DNA of 64,000 nucleotides, taken from the NCBI RefSeq assembly GCF_016481275.1, contig NZ_JAEMNW010000007.1, positions 62,001 through 126,000 on the forward strand, read 5' to 3'. The translations under genes and the position numbers were made by a program. Every line of letters starts with the position of its first letter. Within the stretch, counting starts at the first letter, position 1. The notes under the pieces were generated by a model. It was given only the letters and a program-made list of their open reading frames with translations, ran no database searches and was not told the origin of the DNA. This DNA comes from Antrihabitans auranticaus. Its GTDB lineage: Bacteria > Actinomycetota > Actinomycetes > Mycobacteriales > Mycobacteriaceae. Below, in pieces: positions 61,475 to 64,000 of this stretch.

Positions 61475-64000
61475 GTGCATCCAGAATTGAGCGTCCCCAA
61501 TTCGCTGACGCCCGCAGGCCAATCAGTGATTGTGGCTCTGCTGGGCGAGGTTTCCACGCGCCGTGACGGTGCGCTGGTCGTCTTGCCGGGTGCACGAGCC
61601 CGCAGCCTGCTGGTTGCGCTGGCGGAGCAGCCTGGCCGGAGCCGGACCGCGCAGGCACTGATCGACGACGTCTGGGGCGAGGAGCCGCCACGCTCGCCGA
61701 TGAACGCGCTGCACACCCAGGTGTCCCGTTTGCGCGCAGCTCTGCCGGAGGGCGTTCTCGAAGCCGGGCCGGGCGGGTACCGGCTTGCGCTGACCAAATC
61801 GCAGGTGGACGTGACCCTCGCGCGGTTGCTCGAGCAGCGGGCGCAGCAGCGGCATGCAGAAGGCGACCACCGCGGTTGCCTCGACGTGGTCGACCAGGCG
61901 AAGGCACTGTGGCGCGGCGACCCGGGTGCGGACCTCGCGGACGGCCCGCTGGCACGCCAACTCCGTGCGGAGGCCGATGCGCGGCGGGCTGCGCTGGACG
62001 CGGTCGAGGTGGCGGCTCTACTTGCGCTCGGCGAGTTCGGTGCGGCACTGCCCACCGCACGGGCACGCGCAGCGCACGATCCACTCGACGAGGCTGCGCA
62101 CTCCGAACTGATGCAGGTGCTCGTCGGAATGGGTTGCGAGGGGGACGCTCTCGAAGTTTTCGCGACGTTCCGGACCCGGCTTGCCGACGAATTGGGCGCG
62201 GACCCGTCGAAGTCGCTTGTCGAACTGAACACCGCAATCTTGCGCGGCGAGAACGCAACCCGCCCGCCGGTGCGCGCCATCCCCAGTGCAATCGGTCTCC
62301 GCGCGGCCCCGAATGCGCTCCTGGGACGTGCTGTCGACATCGCTGCCATCGAAGAACTGCTCGCCTCTGCTCGCGTCACGACCGTTCTCGGACCGGGCGG
62401 TACCGGAAAGACGCGTATCGCCAACGAAATAGGTACGCGTTCAGCCAAGCGCAAGTCGGTCGTGCTGGTCGAACTCGCATCTGTGCGCAGTGGAAACGAC
62501 GTCGTCGCGGCGATCAGCGCAACACTCGGTGTCAGCGAAGTCGTCGTCGAACCCGGAAGCTTGACGCGAGCGCGGGTCCACACGATCCGGGAACGCCTGC
62601 GCGAGGCCGTATCCGCGCGGCCGATGGTGCTGATTCTCGACAACTGCGAGCACGTGATCGACGACGTCGCGGAGGTCGTCGCCGACCTCGTGTCCGTCAG
62701 CACCGGACTCACCGTCCTGACAACCAGCCGAGCACCGCTGATGATCACCGCGGAAGCGGTGTACCCGCTGCCGCCGTTGCAGATTGCCGAATCCGGATCG
62801 CCGGCAACCGATCTGTTTCGGGCCCGCGCCAAAGCGGTGCGCCCCAACGCGCGGCTTGACCCCGCAGAGGTGACTCGGCTCTGCCGCACCCTGGACGGCT
62901 TACCGCTCGCGATCGAACTGGCGGCCGCACGCGTCCGGACGATGAGCGTCGAGGACATCAACGTCGGCCTCGGTAATCGATTCGCGTTGCTCCGCAGCGG
63001 CGATCGCAGTTCGCCCGAGCGGCATCGCACGTTGCATGCCGTGATCGATTGGAGCTGGAATCTTCTCGACGCTGCTGAGCGTGCGGCGTTACGTCGATTG
63101 TGCCGATTCCCAGCGGGATTCACGCTCGACGCCGCCATCGCGACCGCAGAGTGGGGCGAGGTCGACGACGTCCACGCATCGCTGGACGGTCTCGTCAATC
63201 AGTCGATGCTCGCATTGACCGAACACGACGATCCGGTCGGCGTCCGCTATCACATGCTGGAAACCGTCCGCGAGTTCGGCGAGGAGCAACTCGTCGAAGC
63301 CGACGAAGTGATGGCGCGAATGTCCTCCTGGGCGCAGGATTTCGCAATCGGCATGGCAGGTGCCGTCCATTCGAACCGGCAGGTCGCAGCGGCGCTGCTC
63401 GTCGAGGCGGAGCACGACAACCTGCTCGCCGTCCTCCGGCACGCACTCGAGGTCGAGGATGCGCGAACCGTCTACACGGTCTTCGCCGCGCTCGGCGTGT
63501 TGTGGGCTGTGCGTGGCGCGCACTCGGAGGTTTTCACCTGGGCGCCAAGGATTCTCGCGATCGATCTGCGAGGCGCGGACGAAGCAGCAGTTCCAGCGAG
63601 CATGCTCGTCGCAAGCTACATGCTCGCCGGGATGCACCTGCTGCTCGGCGGCAACGTGCGGGCGGTCGCTCTGGCGCGCACGCGAATCCGGCGCAGCCGG
63701 CAACGTACCGACATGGACAGCGTGACTCGCCTGCACGCCGACCTCCTTCTGAGCCCCGTGAGTGGAAAGGGCGTCGCGCGGACGCTCGCCGTCGCAGTGC
63801 GGTCCGCGGACGAGTGGACCAGGACTACCGCCCTCGGGGCGAGGGCCAACATTCGGGAGAACATCGGCGACGTTCGCGGCTCCATCCGCGACGCAGAGAT
63901 GGTGCTGAAGCTGGCGACCGCTCGCGGAGACCGCTGGACCGCGTCGATGATCTGCCAGCATCTCGGCAGCGTGTACGGCCAGTCGGCACGGTACGCGGAG
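61475..64000 (+). CDS. SARP/BTAD regulator with NB-ARC ATPase, C-terminus cut by window
   Basis: 842 residues are visible and the frame is still open at the window end. The order is an OmpR-type winged helix (ALLGEVSTRRDGALVVLPGA, about 18-100), a BTAD domain (about 105-255), an NB-ARC/AAA domain with Walker A LGPGGTGKTRIA and Walker B MVLILDNCEHV, and a helical TPR-like tail. This is the AfsR architecture. GTG 61475 is chosen with TACGAT nine bases upstream. The frame was found by hand since no stop lies inside. It diverges from menA with 48 bases between; the targets are unknown. Confidence 0.82.
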   Translation, partial: MHPELSVPNSLTPAGQSVIVALLGEVSTRRDGALVVLPGARARSLLVALAEQPGRSRTAQALIDDVWGEEPPRSPMNALHTQVSRLRAALPEGVLEAGPGGYRLALTKSQVDVTLARLLEQRAQQRHAEGDHRGCLDVVDQAKALWRGDPGADLADGPLARQLRAEADARRAALDAVEVAALLALGEFGAALPTARARAAHDPLDEAAHSELMQVLVGMGCEGDALEVFATFRTRLADELGADPSKSLVELNTAILRGENATRPPVRAIPSAIGLRAAPNALLGRAVDIAAIEELLASARVTTVLGPGGTGKTRIANEIGTRSAKRKSVVLVELASVRSGNDVVAAISATLGVSEVVVEPGSLTRARVHTIRERLREAVSARPMVLILDNCEHVIDDVAEVVADLVSVSTGLTVLTTSRAPLMITAEAVYPLPPLQIAESGSPATDLFRARAKAVRPNARLDPAEVTRLCRTLDGLPLAIELAAARVRTMSVEDINVGLGNRFALLRSGDRSSPERHRTLHAVIDWSWNLLDAAERAALRRLCRFPAGFTLDAAIATAEWGEVDDVHASLDGLVNQSMLALTEHDDPVGVRYHMLETVREFGEEQLVEADEVMARMSSWAQDFAIGMAGAVHSNRQVAAALLVEAEHDNLLAVLRHALEVEDARTVYTVFAALGVLWAVRGAHSEVFTWAPRILAIDLRGADEAAVPASMLVASYMLAGMHLLLGGNVRAVALARTRIRRSRQRTDMDSVTRLHADLLLSPVSGKGVARTLAVAVRSADEWTRTTALGARANIRENIGDVRGSIRDAEMVLKLATARGDRWTASMICQHLGSVYGQSARYAE

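Noticed and set aside
61273-63198. Long minus-strand open frame opposite the SARP/NB-ARC gene
   Set aside because: Its translation is low-complexity Ser/Arg/Ala-rich without domains, while the plus strand shows winged-helix, BTAD and NB-ARC motifs.

Overview
The window is one contiguous stretch of a high-GC actinobacterial chromosome, most likely a mycolic-acid-type Mycobacteriales species (Nocardiaceae or Rhodococcus-like). Four things point there: the first step of mycothiol synthesis (mshA), the ribosomal protein bS22, a DUF222/HNH (13E12-type) protein, and a gene order that from memory runs parallel to Mycobacterium tuberculosis Rv0478 (deoC) to Rv0534c (menA). No tRNA, rRNA, CRISPR array, insertion sequence or prophage was seen, and the layout is chromosomal core with small lineage-specific insertions. 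Coding density is very high.

Layout. 1-7.3 kb: a partial methyltransferase, a GNAT enzyme, deoC, a DUF2993 envelope protein, an unrecognised 496-residue protein, a long acyl-CoA dehydrogenase, a second methyltransferase and two DUF2505 paralogues. 7.3-10.4 kb: murB, an L,D-transpeptidase lipoprotein and an SDR. 10.5-12 kb: a leaderless 35-codon small ORF ending in a cysteine cluster, then a ROK regulator and a strong terminator. 12.1-17.7 kb: a tocopherol-cyclase-like protein, a thioesterase remnant, an SDR, a hydrolase, mshA, a YbjN protein and gpmA. 17.8-22.6 kb: the senX3-regX3 two-component system, a cysteine-rich conserved protein, a ppx/gppA phosphatase and a membrane protein. 22.6-30.2 kb: a TIM-barrel protein, a MerR-type regulator with a divergent operator, a thioesterase, proC, an excisionase-like HTH protein, bS22, an epimerase, an acyltransferase and a HAD phosphatase.

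30.2-36.5 kb is the rex-hemA-hemC-hemD-hemB heme operon. 36.5-49.2 kb is the most variable part: small membrane proteins, a CsoR regulator, a DUF3558 lipoprotein, a TY-Chap/YbjN-like protein, DUF1206, FmdB, DoxX, a small alarmone synthetase, an acyl-CoA oxidase, a truncated globin, a dipeptidyl-peptidase and an HNH protein with a LexA box. 49.2-55.2 kb is hemL, a histidine phosphatase and the System II cytochrome c maturation set (TlpA-like, CcdA, ResB, CcsB), almost all translationally coupled. 55.2-64 kb holds a lactate monooxygenase, BldC, a Cds1-like cysteine desulfhydrase, an HTH plus Clp-N gene pair under twin palindromes, a membrane protein, an SDR, menA and a large SARP/NB-ARC regulator cut by the window end.

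How the genes work together. Heme synthesis (hemACDBL) and heme delivery to cytochrome c (ccs genes) share the region with menaquinone synthesis (menA) and the NADH-sensing repressor Rex, so much of it is respiratory. A thiol theme is also visible (mshA, Cds1, the polycysteine small ORF, glutaredoxin-like and TlpA-like proteins). Many first genes of transcripts appear leaderless, with a TANNNT-type -10 element six to eight bases before ATG or GTG. Downstream genes are joined by 1-4 base start/stop overlaps, and convergent genes often meet at abutting or overlapping stop codons.
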